A stretch of 64,000 nt of DNA, from positions 62,001 to 126,000 of the forward strand of contig JAOAIT010000007.1 in NCBI GenBank assembly GCA_026414565.1, read 5' to 3'. Numbering within the stretch: the first letter of the stretch is position 1; each line of letters begins with the position of its first letter. The position numbers and the translations under genes are program-made. The notes under the pieces are model-generated. The model did no database searches, was not told the DNA's origin, and was given only the letters and a program-made list of their open reading frames with translations. This document shows positions 34,322-44,004 of the stretch, piece by piece. The stretch is from Verrucomicrobiia bacterium. Lineage in GTDB: Bacteria > Verrucomicrobiota > Verrucomicrobiia > Limisphaerales > Fontisphaeraceae.

Positions 34322-34759
34322 TTAATGGCCGCTGCAGCAACAGCCGCCGCCGTTGTTTTTGGGCATGCAAAACTCCGTCAGCACGCCGTAGGTGGACTTG
34401 GGATGCAGGAAGGCCACCAGCTTGTTGGCCGCGCCTTCAAACGGCTTTTCATGGATGAGCTTGCAGCCCGCCGCGGCCGCCTGTTGCAACTGGGCCTCGA
34501 TGTTGTCCGTCCCAAACGCGACATGGTGAATGCCGCCATGGGGATTTTTTTCCAGAAACTTGGCAATGGGGCTTTCGGGGTCCGTTGGCTCCAGCAGCTC
34601 GATGTGGACCTCGCCCACGCTGAAGAAGGCCACCCGCACTTTTTGGGAGGCCACTTCCTCGCGTTTTTCGCATTTCAGGCCGAGGGCCTTTTCGTAGTAG
34701 TTCACCACTTCATCGAGGTTTCTGACCGCGATGCCCAGATGGTCAATTTTTTTGATCAT
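34322..34759 (-). CDS. mce: Methylmalonyl-CoA epimerase
   Basis: 145 aa, VOC (glyoxalase) fold. It interconverts (R)- and (S)-methylmalonyl-CoA, linking the mutase product to the carboxyltransferase. Family features are IDHLGIAVRNLDE at the N-terminus, the metal ligands in VHIELLEP and GGIHHVAF, and the catalytic Glu in GVLTEFC. An odd C-terminal tail (GGGCCCSGH) with three consecutive cysteines follows the domain. It lies 15 nt after meaB. Confidence 0.95.
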   Translation of the reverse strand: MIKKIDHLGIAVRNLDEVVNYYEKALGLKCEKREEVASQKVRVAFFSVGEVHIELLEPTDPESPIAKFLEKNPHGGIHHVAFGTDNIEAQLQQAAAAGCKLIHEKPFEGAANKLVAFLHPKSTYGVLTEFCMPKNNGGGCCCSGH

Positions 34760-34774
34760 AACGTTCCATTTCGT

Positions 34775-35941
34775 TCAAGGATGGGGGGGAGATGGCGCCG
34801 GGCCGTGCACCGGGGCGGTTTCGGCCAGCGCCAAAAGTTCCTGGGCCGCCTGCGGGGCGGTGATTTCCCCGCGCAGCAGGGCGGCCTCGAGCCGGGCGTG
34901 GGCGGCGGCGATGCCGGGCAGGCGGTAGAACCGCGCCTCCAGCTCCTCGCGTATCAAGTCCGCCAGCCATTGACGGGACTGCTCCTGCCGCAACTGGCGG
35001 AGGATGCCCGGCGGCTCGAGCAGGGCGTAAAAATTCTGGATCATTTCCCAGACGGCGGGAATGCCCTCGCCGGTGAGTGCCGAGCAGGCGGCGACGGGTG
35101 TTTTCCAGGGCGGGGTGGCCGGCGCCAGGTAATGCAGCGCGGTGGCGTACTCCTGGCGGGTTTGCTCGGCCCGCTGGCGCAGCGGGCCGTCGGCCTTGGT
35201 GACGAGCACCGCATCGGCATTTTCCACAATGCCCTTCTTGATGCCCTGCAACTCGTCGCCCGCTCCGGGCAGCAGGAGCAGCAGAAAAAAATCCACCATC
35301 GAGCGCACGGCCACCTCGCTTTGTCCCACGCCCACGGTCTCCACAATCACCACCTCGAAGCCAGCGGCTTCGCACAGCAGCATGGTTTCGCGGGTTTTGC
35401 GGGCCACCCCCCCGAGGGTTTTGCCGGAAGGGGAGGGCCGGATGAACGCGTTGGGCTGGCGGCAAAGCTGCTCCATGCGCGTTTTATCGCCGAGGATGCT
35501 GCCGCCGGCGCGGTTGCTCGAAGGGTCCACCGCCAGCACGGCCACGTGCAATCCCTGCCGGCACAAATGGCAGCCCAACGCCTCGATAAAGGTGCTCTTG
35601 CCCACGCCCGGCGCGCCCGTGATACCGATGCGCCGCGCCTTGCCGGTATGGGGCAACAACTGCCGCAGGACGGCCTGGGCGGTGACTTGATGCGCGGGGG
35701 CGGAGCTTTCGATGAGGGTGATGGCGCGGGCCAGAATTGTGCGATCCCCGCGCCGCACGCCCTCCACATAATCCTCCACGCTCAACCGCCGCAATTTGGG
35801 CCGGGCGGCGCGGGCGGGCGCCCCGGGCGGCGGCACCACCGGCGGCAGCACCCGCAAGGTCTCCGAGACCTGCTCGGGCGGCACGCTGGCCGCTGCGGCA
35901 GGCGAGGAGGCCCCCGGCATGTCTTCCGCGCAGGTGGTCAT
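34775..35941 (-). CDS. meaB: Methylmalonyl-CoA mutase-associated GTPase MeaB
   Basis: 388 aa. A G3E-type GTPase that gates adenosylcobalamin loading of the mutase and protects it from inactivation. Motifs: Walker A GITGAPGVGKST (~110), switch region DPSSNRAGGSILGDKTRM, ETVGVGQSE (Walker B/switch III) and VLVTKADG for guanine specificity. The first ~50 residues are a Pro/Ala-rich extension not typical of the family. It starts 3 nt after the large mutase subunit stop, so the two are tightly coupled. Confidence 0.95.
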   Translation of the reverse strand: MTTCAEDMPGASSPAAAASVPPEQVSETLRVLPPVVPPPGAPARAARPKLRRLSVEDYVEGVRRGDRTILARAITLIESSAPAHQVTAQAVLRQLLPHTGKARRIGITGAPGVGKSTFIEALGCHLCRQGLHVAVLAVDPSSNRAGGSILGDKTRMEQLCRQPNAFIRPSPSGKTLGGVARKTRETMLLCEAAGFEVVIVETVGVGQSEVAVRSMVDFFLLLLLPGAGDELQGIKKGIVENADAVLVTKADGPLRQRAEQTRQEYATALHYLAPATPPWKTPVAACSALTGEGIPAVWEMIQNFYALLEPPGILRQLRQEQSRQWLADLIREELEARFYRLPGIAAAHARLEAALLRGEITAPQAAQELLALAETAPVHGPAPSPPHP

Positions 35942-35944
35942 GAT

Positions 35945-38131
35945 TTATTCGGCGTGGGCGTGAGCGCGCTCAAGCTGGTTGAGGATTTCCATGGCGGCCT
36001 CGGTGATGACCGTGCCCGGCCCAAAGATGGCGGCCGCGCCGTGCTCGCGCAAGAACGGATAATCCTGCGCCGGGATGACGCCGCCCACCACCACCAGGAT
36101 GTCTTCGCGGCCCAGTTTCTTCAACTCGGCCACCAGCTCGGGCAGGAGGGCCTTGTGCCCGCCGGCCAGGGAGCTGATGCCCACCACATGGACATCGTTT
36201 TCCACCGCCATGCGGGCGGTCTCCTCCGGCGACTGGAAGAGCGGGCCAATGTCCACATCAAAGCCCATGTCGGCATAGGCGGTGGCCACCACCTTGGCGC
36301 CGCGGTCGTGGCCGTCCTGGCCCATTTTGGCCACCAGGATGCGCGGCCGCCGGCCTTCGCGCTGGGCAAAGGCTTCGACGCGCCGGCGCACCTCGGCCAG
36401 TTGATCGGGCTGGCCGTACTCGGAGGTGTACACGCCGGAGATGGAGCGGATCAACGCCTTGTGCCGGCCAAAGTGTTTTTCGAGCGCGGCGGAGATTTCG
36501 CCCAGCGTGGCGCGATGCCGCGCGGCCTCGATGGCCAGCTCCAGCAGGTTGCCCTCGCCGGTTTCGGCGGCGCGGGACAGGGCGGCCAGGGCGGCCTCGA
36601 CCCGGGCCTGGTTGCGGGTGGCGCGGATGTGGGCCAGCCGTTTGATCTGGGCCTCGCGCACGGCGGCGTTGTCCACCTCCAGCACGGGGATCGGCTCCGA
36701 TTGTTCCAGGCGGTAGGCGTTGACGCCCACAATGATTTCCTTGCCGGAATCAATGCGCGCCTGCCGGCGGGCGGCGGCCTCCTCGATGCGCAGCTTGGGC
36801 AGGCCGGTTTCAATGGCCTTGGCCATGCCGCCGAGCGACTCGATCTCCTGCAGGTGCGCCCAGGCCTTTTCCATGAGGGCCTGGGTGAGAGCCTCCACGT
36901 AGAAGGAGCCGGCCCAGGGATCAATTACCTTGCAAATGCCGGTTTCCTCCTGCAGGAAAAGCTGGGTGTTGCGGGCGATGCGGGCCGAGAAATCGGTCGG
37001 CAGCGCAATGGCCTCGTCCAGCGAATTGGTGTGGAGGGATTGCGTATGTCCCAGGGCGGCGGCCATGGCCTCGACGCAGGTGCGGGCCACGTTGTTGAAG
37101 GGATCCTGTTCCGTCAGGCTCCAGCCCGAGGTCTGCGAGTGCGTGCGCAGCGCCATGGACTTGGGATTTTTGGGGTGGAACTGCTTGATGAGTTTGGCCC
37201 ACAACAGGCGCGCCGCGCGCATCTTGGCCACCTCCATGAAGTAATTTTTGCCCTGCGCCCAGAAGAACGAGAGCCGCGGCGCAAAGGCGTCAATGTCAAT
37301 GCCCGCCTGCAAACCGGTGCGCACATATTCCAGGCCGTCGGCCAGGGTGTAGGCCAGCTCCAAATCCACCGTGGCCCCGGCCTCCTGCATGTGATAGCCG
37401 GAGATGGAGATGGAGTTGAACTTGGGCATGTTTTTGGACGTGAAGGCAAAGATGTCCGCGATGATGCGCATCGAGGGCTTGGGCGGATAAATGTAGGTGT
37501 TCCGCACCAGGTACTCCTTGAGGATGTCATTTTGAATGGTGCCGGAGAGCTGTGCCATCGGCACGCCCTGCTCCTCGGCCGCCACGATGTAAAAGGCCAT
37601 GATGGGCAGCACCGCGCCGTTCATGGTCATGGAGACCGAGATGCGGTCCAGCGGGATGCCGTCGAAAAGGATTTTGGCATCCTCCACGCTGCAGACGGCC
37701 ACGCCGGCCTTGCCCACATCGGCAAAGGCGCGCGGATGATCGGAGTCATAGCCGCGATGGGTGGGCAGGTCGAAGGCCACCGAAAGCCCCTGCTGGCCGG
37801 CGGCGATGTTGCGGCGGTAGAAGGCGTTGCTTTCCTCGGCGGTGGAGAAGCCGGCGTACTGCCGCACCGTCCACGGTTTGACCACGTACATGGAGGCGTA
37901 AGGCCCGCGCAGAAAGGGCGGCAGGCCCGGCAGATAATCCAGGTGCAGGGCGGCGTCCAGATCGCGGCGCGTATAGAGGGGTTTCACCTCGATCTGCTCC
38001 ATCGTCTGCCAGAGCAGCTCCTTGAGCGGGCGCCCCGTCTCGCGCTCCACCTGCTGCTGCCATTGTTCAAAGGTGACGGCCGCCTGCGGCGGTTGAAACG
38101 GCACTTGAGTGAAATCAGGCAAGGTTTTCAC
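35945..38131 (-). CDS. Methylmalonyl-CoA mutase, large (catalytic) subunit
   Basis: 728 aa. It interconverts succinyl-CoA and methylmalonyl-CoA with adenosylcobalamin. The N-terminal TIM barrel holds the substrate-binding block [20 protein letters not shown] and [12 protein letters not shown] with the active-site His. The C-terminal cobalamin domain has the DxHxxG motif (GQDGHDRGA, about residues 606-611), SSLAGGH and VVVGGVIP. The start is GTG at 38131 and overlaps the stop of the small subunit by 4 nt (GTGA), which implies translational coupling and equal expression. Confidence 0.97.
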   Translation of the reverse strand: MKTLPDFTQVPFQPPQAAVTFEQWQQQVERETGRPLKELLWQTMEQIEVKPLYTRRDLDAALHLDYLPGLPPFLRGPYASMYVVKPWTVRQYAGFSTAEESNAFYRRNIAAGQQGLSVAFDLPTHRGYDSDHPRAFADVGKAGVAVCSVEDAKILFDGIPLDRISVSMTMNGAVLPIMAFYIVAAEEQGVPMAQLSGTIQNDILKEYLVRNTYIYPPKPSMRIIADIFAFTSKNMPKFNSISISGYHMQEAGATVDLELAYTLADGLEYVRTGLQAGIDIDAFAPRLSFFWAQGKNYFMEVAKMRAARLLWAKLIKQFHPKNPKSMALRTHSQTSGWSLTEQDPFNNVARTCVEAMAAALGHTQSLHTNSLDEAIALPTDFSARIARNTQLFLQEETGICKVIDPWAGSFYVEALTQALMEKAWAHLQEIESLGGMAKAIETGLPKLRIEEAAARRQARIDSGKEIIVGVNAYRLEQSEPIPVLEVDNAAVREAQIKRLAHIRATRNQARVEAALAALSRAAETGEGNLLELAIEAARHRATLGEISAALEKHFGRHKALIRSISGVYTSEYGQPDQLAEVRRRVEAFAQREGRRPRILVAKMGQDGHDRGAKVVATAYADMGFDVDIGPLFQSPEETARMAVENDVHVVGISSLAGGHKALLPELVAELKKLGREDILVVVGGVIPAQDYPFLREHGAAAIFGPGTVITEAAMEILNQLERAHAHAE

Positions 38132-40293
38132 AGAGCAACTCCCATTTGTTTGGCTAATTGAGTCAAAAAGGCGGCGGCCTCGAGGCGGAGGTGCACAAAG
38201 TCATCCACGCCGGCCTGTTTGTGCGCCTCAATTTGATCCGGCGGATAACCGGCCAGGATCACCTTCCGCCGCGCATCGGCGGTTTTCACCGCCTTCACCA
38301 GCGGCGGCACCAGCTCCGGATAGGTCTCATCCGTGCTGCAAATCACGATGACCGGCGCGCCGGATTCCACCGCCGCCCTGGCGGCGTCCTCCGGGGTCTT
38401 GAAGCCGGCGGGGTAAATGATTTCCCAGCCGCCCGTCTCAAGGAAAGCGCGGCAAAAGTCGGCCCGGGCCTTGTGCTGTTTGAGGGGGCCCAGATTGGCA
38501 AGGAAGACCTTGAGCGGCCCGTGCTGCGCGGCGTGGGCGCGCATGGCCGCGCGCAATTTCTCGAAGGCTTCCGCGGCGCGCACCAGGGGCACCGGCTGCC
38601 ACCCGGTTTCGGGCGTGTCATTGGCCCGGAGGGCGCGGGTGATTTCCCCCAGCGTGGCACCGGCCAGGGCGGCCTCGATGGCGGCCTCCACCACGCCCGC
38701 CTCGCCGCCGTTCACAATGCGGTTGAGGCGTTCGAGAATGGCCGTGCTCTGGGTTTCATCGGCCCCGCTGCGGTAATCCTCAATCTGCCGGGCGCGCTGC
38801 CGGTGGAAGTCGGCCGGCACGGCCGGCGTAACCGGCAGCGGCTCTTCTTTGACATTGGCGTATTGATTGACACCCACCAGGGTGTCGCGCCGCTGCGCCA
38901 CCGCCTTGAGGCGGGCGGCACGGGTTTTGGCCACTTCTTCCTGGGGGAAGCCCTGGCGCATGGCGGCGGCCAGGCCACCGCGTTTTTCGATGTCCTGGAA
39001 GAACGCCCAGGCGCGGCGGGCGATCTCGTGCGTCAGCCATTCCACGTAGTAAGCGCCGCCGGCGGGGTCAATGACCTTGTCCAAATCACATTCCTTTTGC
39101 AGGATGAGCTGGATGTTGCGGGCCAGGCGGCGGGAGAAATCATCCGGCGGCCGGATGACCTCGTCAAACGCGCCCACCTGCAGGCTTTGCACGCCCCCCA
39201 CCACGGCGCTGAAGGCCTCCACGGTGGTGCGCAGGAGATTGACGTAGGGGTCCAGCTTGCTCTTGTTAAAGTGCGCGGTGCGCACGTGCAGGGTGAGTTG
39301 CTGCGCCTCCGCCGAGCCGCCCAGGGCGGCCACGGCATTGGCCCAGAGCATGCGGGCGGCGCGCAGCTTGGCGATTTCCATGAAGAAGTGCGAGCCGACC
39401 GTCAGCGCAAAGCGCAGGTGGCGGGCCACGGTGTTGATGTCCAGCCCGCGCTGATGCATCTGGCGGAGGTATTCCACGCCGGCGGCCAGCGCCAGGCCCA
39501 GCTCCTGCACGGCGCTGGCGCCGCTTTCATGCCAGGCGCGGCTGTGCACGCAGATGGTCTGGAGGCGTGGCGCATGTTGGGCGGCCCAGCGGGTGAGCAG
39601 GGCCATCTCCCGGTAGGCCCCCTCCAGGGACTGCGGCAGCCGGCCTTCGTGGGCCAGAATGCCCAGCGGATCCATTTCAATGCAGCCGCTCAGCTCGCTG
39701 ATGGGTTTGCCCTGCCGCCGCCGCCAGGCGGCCAGCAGCGCGGCAAACGGCAGCGCCGAAGCGCCCGTGCGCACAAACAACGGCACTTGCGCCACTTCAA
39801 TCCCCTCCAGGGCTTTGGCCACGTCCTCCAGGGTGGCGATGGAGACGCCACCTGCGCCCACATCCTCGTGCGCCAGCACGCGGTCCGGGTCCTGGCCGTT
39901 GCGGGTGGCATGGTCCACCACCATGTTCAGACTCGTCAACCCGCGCGCCAGGGCCGCCCGGGCCAGGCGGTTGAACTCGGCGGGCGCCGGCGCGTATAAT
40001 TCCTGTGAGACCTGCCAGCTCTCCGCCCGGTAGCCGGCGGCGCGGATGCCGCGCACATAGGGAGCGAAACCGGGGAAACTGTCCACATGGCCCAGCCCTT
40101 CGAGGTCCTCCCGCCGGTACAACGGCTGGAGCGTGATGCCCTCGTAGGTGGGGGTGAGCATCTTTTTGTCGAAAGGCGCCCCTTTCAGCTCGGCTTCCAC
40201 GGCTGCCTTCCAGTCGGCGTAGGACGGCGGCGGGAAATCGCTCCGGAACTCCAGCGGCGGCCAGGTAGGGGTGGGGGTGGATTTTTGTTCCAT
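38128..40293 (-). CDS. Methylmalonyl-CoA mutase, small (non-catalytic) subunit
   Basis: About 721 aa. It is homologous to the large subunit but its C-terminal domain has lost the cobalamin-ligating DxHxxG motif: the equivalent reads [15 protein letters not shown]. It therefore serves as the structural partner in an alpha/beta heterodimer of the Propionibacterium type. I favour the ATG at 40293, preceded by AAGGTG; an in-frame GTG at 40299 is possible. The gene starts 27 nt after the stop of the 5S-type carboxyltransferase. Confidence 0.95.
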   Translation of the reverse strand: MEQKSTPTPTWPPLEFRSDFPPPSYADWKAAVEAELKGAPFDKKMLTPTYEGITLQPLYRREDLEGLGHVDSFPGFAPYVRGIRAAGYRAESWQVSQELYAPAPAEFNRLARAALARGLTSLNMVVDHATRNGQDPDRVLAHEDVGAGGVSIATLEDVAKALEGIEVAQVPLFVRTGASALPFAALLAAWRRRQGKPISELSGCIEMDPLGILAHEGRLPQSLEGAYREMALLTRWAAQHAPRLQTICVHSRAWHESGASAVQELGLALAAGVEYLRQMHQRGLDINTVARHLRFALTVGSHFFMEIAKLRAARMLWANAVAALGGSAEAQQLTLHVRTAHFNKSKLDPYVNLLRTTVEAFSAVVGGVQSLQVGAFDEVIRPPDDFSRRLARNIQLILQKECDLDKVIDPAGGAYYVEWLTHEIARRAWAFFQDIEKRGGLAAAMRQGFPQEEVAKTRAARLKAVAQRRDTLVGVNQYANVKEEPLPVTPAVPADFHRQRARQIEDYRSGADETQSTAILERLNRIVNGGEAGVVEAAIEAALAGATLGEITRALRANDTPETGWQPVPLVRAAEAFEKLRAAMRAHAAQHGPLKVFLANLGPLKQHKARADFCRAFLETGGWEIIYPAGFKTPEDAARAAVESGAPVIVICSTDETYPELVPPLVKAVKTADARRKVILAGYPPDQIEAHKQAGVDDFVHLRLEAAAFLTQLAKQMGVAL

Positions 40294-40320
40294 AGTCACC
40301 TTATTAAGGAGAGACCCAGG

Positions 40321-41853
40321 TTACGCTTCGCGCACGGTCACCATGCGGCGCACGCCATTCACGGTAATGGCAAAATGCCGGGTATGGCCATTGGTCCGCG
40401 GGGCCGCGGCTGCCACAGGCGCGGGCGCCGGTGCGGGTGCCGGCGGGGCCGCAGGCTTGGGCGCGGGCGGCGGAGCGGCCGTCGCTGCGGGGGCCGCGAC
40501 GGGCGCGGGCGCCTTGGGTTTCAAGAGGGCCTCGACTTGTTGCGGGAACATGGCGTACAGCACCGCAATCTCATCGGTATCCGGCAGTCCTTTGGCCCGC
40601 AGTTGCTCGCGCAACTTGGGCATGCCCGGATCCAGCAGATCGGCGGGCCGCTCGGTGATGGGTTTCTTGCCGGTTTGCTTCTCCACCTGGGCCAGCACCT
40701 CCGGCGCAATCGGGCCGGGCGTCTTGCCGTATTTTCCGAGGGCGATGTCCGCGGCCGGCTGTGAGATGTTCTTCCAGCGCCCGAACTTGACGTTGAGCAT
40801 GGCCTGCGTGCCCACGATCTGGGAGGTCGGCGTCACCAGAGGAACATAGCCCAAACAGGCGCGGACGTAAGGGATTTCTTTGAGCACTTCCTGGAACTTG
40901 TCGGCCATGCCCTGTTCCTTGAGCTGGGTGCGGAAGTTGCTCAGCATACCGCCCGGCACCTGGTAGGTGAGGATGTCCGCATCCACCTTTTCGTTGGCGG
41001 GGCTGGTGAACTTGGACAGCTCCTGATACACGCCCGTGAAGTATTCCTGCAACTTGTAGAGGCGCTCTTCATCAAAGCTGGGCCGGCGCGGATGACCGTC
41101 GAGCAGCGCCAGCATCCGCAGGGTGTCGGGCTGCGCGGTGCCGTTGGCAAAGGGCGCAATGGAGGTTTCCACCGCGTCCACGCCGGCGTCAATGGCCGCC
41201 AGGTAGGAGGCCGCGGCCAGGCCGGCGGTATCGTGGCTGTGGAGCACGATGGGGATTTTGACCCGTTTCTTCAGTTCACGGATGAGGGTGGCCGCCACCC
41301 CCGGCTTGATGAGGCCGGCCATGTCCTTGATGCCAATGGAGTGGCAGCCCATGGCCTCCAGCTCCACGCCCATTTGCACAAACGCCTCCAGCGTGTGCAC
41401 GGGGCTGGTGGTGTAGCAAATCTCGCCCCGGGCATGTTTGCCGGCCTTGATGACGCATTGCACGGCATGGCGGAGGTTGCGCACATCGTTCAAGGCGTCA
41501 AAAATCCGAAAGATATCCATCCCCGCCCGGGCGGAGCAGTTCACAAACGCCTCCACCACGTCATCCGGAAAACTGGCATATTGCACGATGTTCTGTCCGC
41601 GCAGCAACATGATGTGCGGGGTTTTGGGCGCGGCCTTTTTCAGCGCCCGCAGCCGGTCAAAGGGATTTTCATTGAGATACCGCAGGCAGGAGTCAATGGT
41701 GGCACCCCCCCAGGTTTCCAGACCGGCAAAACCCAGCTCGTCCAGCTCCGGGGCCACGGGCAGCATTTGAGCGGTGGTCATCCGCGTGGCGGCCAGCGAT
41801 TGATGGCCGTCCCGCAGCACAGTGTTGTTGAACTGCACGGTTTTCACGTTCAT
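40321..41853 (-). CDS. Pyruvate/oxaloacetate carboxyltransferase (5S-like subunit)
   Basis: About 510 aa. The N-terminal HMGL-like TIM barrel has LRDGHQSLAATRM (metal-binding Asp), a carboxylatable Lys in GIKDMAGLIKPG and the metal-binding LHSHDTAG. The PYC_OADA conserved domain follows (~290-450). The C-terminus has an Ala/Pro linker and a beta-strand stub (HFAITVNGVRRMVTVREA) but stops before any biotin-accepting AMKM motif. Biotin must come from the separate carrier at 31735, as in transcarboxylase, rather than from a fused domain as in oxaloacetate decarboxylase. It is first in the operon. A TTG at 41871 is an alternative start. Confidence 0.92.
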   Translation of the reverse strand: MNVKTVQFNNTVLRDGHQSLAATRMTTAQMLPVAPELDELGFAGLETWGGATIDSCLRYLNENPFDRLRALKKAAPKTPHIMLLRGQNIVQYASFPDDVVEAFVNCSARAGMDIFRIFDALNDVRNLRHAVQCVIKAGKHARGEICYTTSPVHTLEAFVQMGVELEAMGCHSIGIKDMAGLIKPGVAATLIRELKKRVKIPIVLHSHDTAGLAAASYLAAIDAGVDAVETSIAPFANGTAQPDTLRMLALLDGHPRRPSFDEERLYKLQEYFTGVYQELSKFTSPANEKVDADILTYQVPGGMLSNFRTQLKEQGMADKFQEVLKEIPYVRACLGYVPLVTPTSQIVGTQAMLNVKFGRWKNISQPAADIALGKYGKTPGPIAPEVLAQVEKQTGKKPITERPADLLDPGMPKLREQLRAKGLPDTDEIAVLYAMFPQQVEALLKPKAPAPVAAPAATAAPPPAPKPAAPPAPAPAPAPVAAAAPRTNGHTRHFAITVNGVRRMVTVREA

Positions 41854-41929
41854 TCCGATTTCAAGGCTCAAGTTGCTTCGTCCGCCGGGTCATCCTGGGG
41901 ACACCCCACCGGCCGAAGGTCGGTTAGGA

Positions 41930-41956
41930 ATTCTTCTTAATCCAACTAAGAAGAAT
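41930..41956. promoter_or_regulatory. Perfect 10-bp inverted repeat, likely operator of the methylmalonyl operon
   Basis: ATTCTTCTTA (41930-41939) and TAAGAAGAAT (41947-41956) with a 7-nt spacer, centred ~90 nt upstream of the first start codon. There is no T-run on the minus strand, so a protein-binding site is more likely than a terminator. Confidence 0.55.
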
Positions 41957-42000
41957 AAAAGAAACTAAACGTAATAAAGTCCATGCCCGGCCATTTGTCG

Positions 42001-42022
42001 AGACAAAAATTGTCTTTTTTTT
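42001..42022. promoter_or_regulatory. Palindrome with adjacent T-run
   Basis: AGACAA-AAA-TTGTCT (42001-42015) followed by seven T. It could be an operator for the operon or a weak plus-strand terminator, though no plus-strand gene precedes it. Confidence 0.35.
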
Positions 42023-42352
42023 AACTTTTTTGGTCTTAATAGGACAAGATTTGTTAGGGTTTATCAAGCCGATAAGTATTTTTTATTATTTTGCAACATT
42101 AAATCATATAATATGGTTATCTAATATATTTGTAAGTATTTGTTTTACAGTTAGTTATGCAGATTTTATGGCCACTGTGCACGTTGCCCATAAACCACCA
42201 CCCTTAAGAATCGAGCAAGCGGCCTTGGCCGTCAAGTGAGGCTGGTGCGGTACCTCATGGCGGCAAGGCAGCGCAGGCGGTGGCGCCTGTGGGCAGGTTG
42301 GCTTGAAAAAAATCCTTGGCCCCCCTCCCCCTGCTGGGCCTAAATGAGGTGG

Positions 42353-42976
42353 ATGATTGCATTATTGGATTACGGCTCGGGCAATCTCCGGAGCGTGGAA
42401 AAAGCCCTGCAGAAGGTGGGGGCGGAGGTCCGGCTGGTGACCCGGCCGGAAGGGATGCGCGAGGCGCGGGCGGTGGTGCTGCCCGGGGTGGGGGCGTTTG
42501 ATGACTGCATCCACGCCTTGAGCCGCCAGGAACTGCTGGCGGCGGTGCCGGAGTTTATTGCCAGCGGCCGGCCCTTTTTGGGGATTTGTGTGGGCTATCA
42601 GGCGTTGTTTGAGCGCAGCGAGGAGTTCAACAGTTGCGCGGCGGGGTTGTCGCTGTTCAAAGGCAGGGTGGTGCGCCTGAGCGGCGCCGGGGGGTTGAAA
42701 GTGCCGCAAATCGGGTGGAATCAAGTCTGGCAGGCGCAAAGCGGTTGTCCGCTGTTTGCGGGCATCCCTGACGGCAGTTATTTCTATTTTGTCCACAGCT
42801 ATTACCCGCAACCGGAGGATGCCTCCCTGATTGCCGGCCGGACGAGCTATGGCGAAACCTTCGCCTCGGCCATTGCCTGGCAAAACGTGTATGCCACGCA
42901 ATTTCATCCGGAAAAAAGCCAGGTGGTGGGCCTTCAACTGCTGAGCAACTTTGTGCGCCTGGCGCAGAGATCATAA
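42353..42976 (+). CDS. hisH: Imidazole glycerol phosphate synthase glutaminase subunit HisH
   Basis: About 207 aa. It releases ammonia from glutamine for HisF during histidine synthesis. The start MIALLDYGSGNLRSVEKAL is typical. The nucleophile is Cys in FLGICVGYQALF, and the His-Glu pair is in ATQFHPEKSQ. VPQIGWNQV is also characteristic. hisF and other his genes are not adjacent, so the gene is isolated from its pathway here. An in-frame ATG at 42344 is an alternative start. Confidence 0.95.
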   Translation: MIALLDYGSGNLRSVEKALQKVGAEVRLVTRPEGMREARAVVLPGVGAFDDCIHALSRQELLAAVPEFIASGRPFLGICVGYQALFERSEEFNSCAAGLSLFKGRVVRLSGAGGLKVPQIGWNQVWQAQSGCPLFAGIPDGSYFYFVHSYYPQPEDASLIAGRTSYGETFASAIAWQNVYATQFHPEKSQVVGLQLLSNFVRLAQRS

Positions 42977-43048
42977 TTCGCCTCCGGCGGCGCTGGGGAG
43001 CGGCTTATCGGGCGGATTTCCCTGGGAGGCGCTGTTGCCTTCGGTTGA

Positions 43049-43057
43049 TGCTATATT
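43049..43057 (+). promoter_or_regulatory. Extended -10 element of trxB
   Basis: TGC followed by TATATT (43052-43057), 9 nt before the ATG at 43067. No good -35. It predicts an almost leaderless transcript, as at 2112 and 9728. Confidence 0.4.
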
Positions 43058-43066
43058 AGGTGCTTT

Positions 43067-43993
43067 ATGGAAAATGTGGTGATTATTGGAACCGGCTGCG
43101 CGGGTTTGACGGCAGCCATCTACACGGCACGGGCCAACTTGAATCCGGTGGTTTTGACCGGCAGCCTGCCCGGGGGGTTGTTGACCACCACCAGCGTGGT
43201 GGAGAACTATCCGGGGTTTCCGGAGGGCGTGGACGGTTTTGAGCTGATGGAGCGGATGCAGAAGCAGGCCGAGCGCTTTGGCGCGCGTCTGCGTTATGCC
43301 AGCGTGGTGGATTTGGACGTGAGCCGCCGGCCCTTTGTGCTGACCCTGGACGACGGCACGCTGGAAGCGCGCTCGGTGATCATCGCCAGCGGGGCGGGGC
43401 ATCGGCGGCTGGGCCTGCCCAGTGAGGACAAGCTGGAAAAGAAAGGGGTGACTTACTGCGCCACGTGCGACGGCGCGCTGCCGGTGTTTCGCCACCGGCC
43501 GCTGGTGGTGGTGGGCGGCGGCGATTCCGCCTGTGAGGAGGCGCTGTACCTGACCCGCTTCGGTTCGGTGGTGTATCTGGTGCATCGGCGGGATCAATTG
43601 CGCGCCTCCAAAATCATGGCCCAGCGCGCCCTGGCCCACCCCAAAATCCAGCCCGTGTGGGACTCGGTCATCACCGAGATTCTGGATGTGGCGCAGGACA
43701 AGGTGACCGGCGTGCGATTGAAGAACGTCAAGACTGGCGCCGAGCAAACGCTGGAATGCGCCGGGGTGTTTGTGGCCATTGGGCATGTGCCCAACACGGC
43801 GGCTTTCAAGGGCAAAATCCAGATGGACGCCGAGGGATACATCGTGCCGGTGCGCGGCACGGCCACCAATGTGGAGGGGATTTTTGCGGCCGGGGACTGC
43901 GTGGATCGCGTGTATCGCCAGGCCATCACCGCCGCCGGCCAGGGCTGTGCCGCGGCCATCGAATGCGAGCGCTTTCTTTCGGCGCAAGCCTGA
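43067..43993 (+). CDS. trxB: Thioredoxin reductase
   Basis: 308 aa, the normal low-molecular-weight type. It reduces thioredoxin with NADPH through FAD and a redox disulfide. FAD motif: IIGTGCAGLTAA (Cys where most have Pro). Redox centre: TYCATCDGAL. NADPH motif: VVGGGDSACEEA, then HRRDQLRAS. C-terminal FAD contact: GIFAAGDCVD. A rhodanese gene follows after 11 nt and may use the same thiol chemistry. Confidence 0.95.
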   Translation: MENVVIIGTGCAGLTAAIYTARANLNPVVLTGSLPGGLLTTTSVVENYPGFPEGVDGFELMERMQKQAERFGARLRYASVVDLDVSRRPFVLTLDDGTLEARSVIIASGAGHRRLGLPSEDKLEKKGVTYCATCDGALPVFRHRPLVVVGGGDSACEEALYLTRFGSVVYLVHRRDQLRASKIMAQRALAHPKIQPVWDSVITEILDVAQDKVTGVRLKNVKTGAEQTLECAGVFVAIGHVPNTAAFKGKIQMDAEGYIVPVRGTATNVEGIFAAGDCVDRVYRQAITAAGQGCAAAIECERFLSAQA

Positions 43994-44004
43994 CGGCACC
44001 GGCT

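Larger units (their letters stand above)
41854..42352. other. AT-rich control region between the methylmalonyl operon and hisH
   Basis: About 500 bp. Positions ~41940-42180 are strikingly AT-rich compared with the rest of the window. It holds two inverted repeats (41930-41956 and 42001-42015) and, presumably, the operon promoter on the minus strand. The plus-strand frame 42030-42239 (69 codons, TTG start) looks fortuitous. I see no cobalamin riboswitch. Confidence 0.55.

Noticed and set aside
33959-38161. 1400-codon plus-strand open frame
   Set aside because: Antisense to the carboxyltransferase, epimerase, meaB and mutase genes; His/Gly/Arg-rich and without family motifs. It is a by-product of GC-rich codon usage.
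38158-39999. 613-codon plus-strand open frame
   Set aside because: Shadow of the small mutase subunit gene.
42030-42239. 69-codon hydrophobic frame with TTG start in the AT-rich island
   Set aside because: No ribosome-binding site and no family; the composition follows the AT-rich control region.
41854-42352. Cobalamin riboswitch before the mutase operon
   Set aside because: No B12-box-like sequence or matching stem pattern found by eye.
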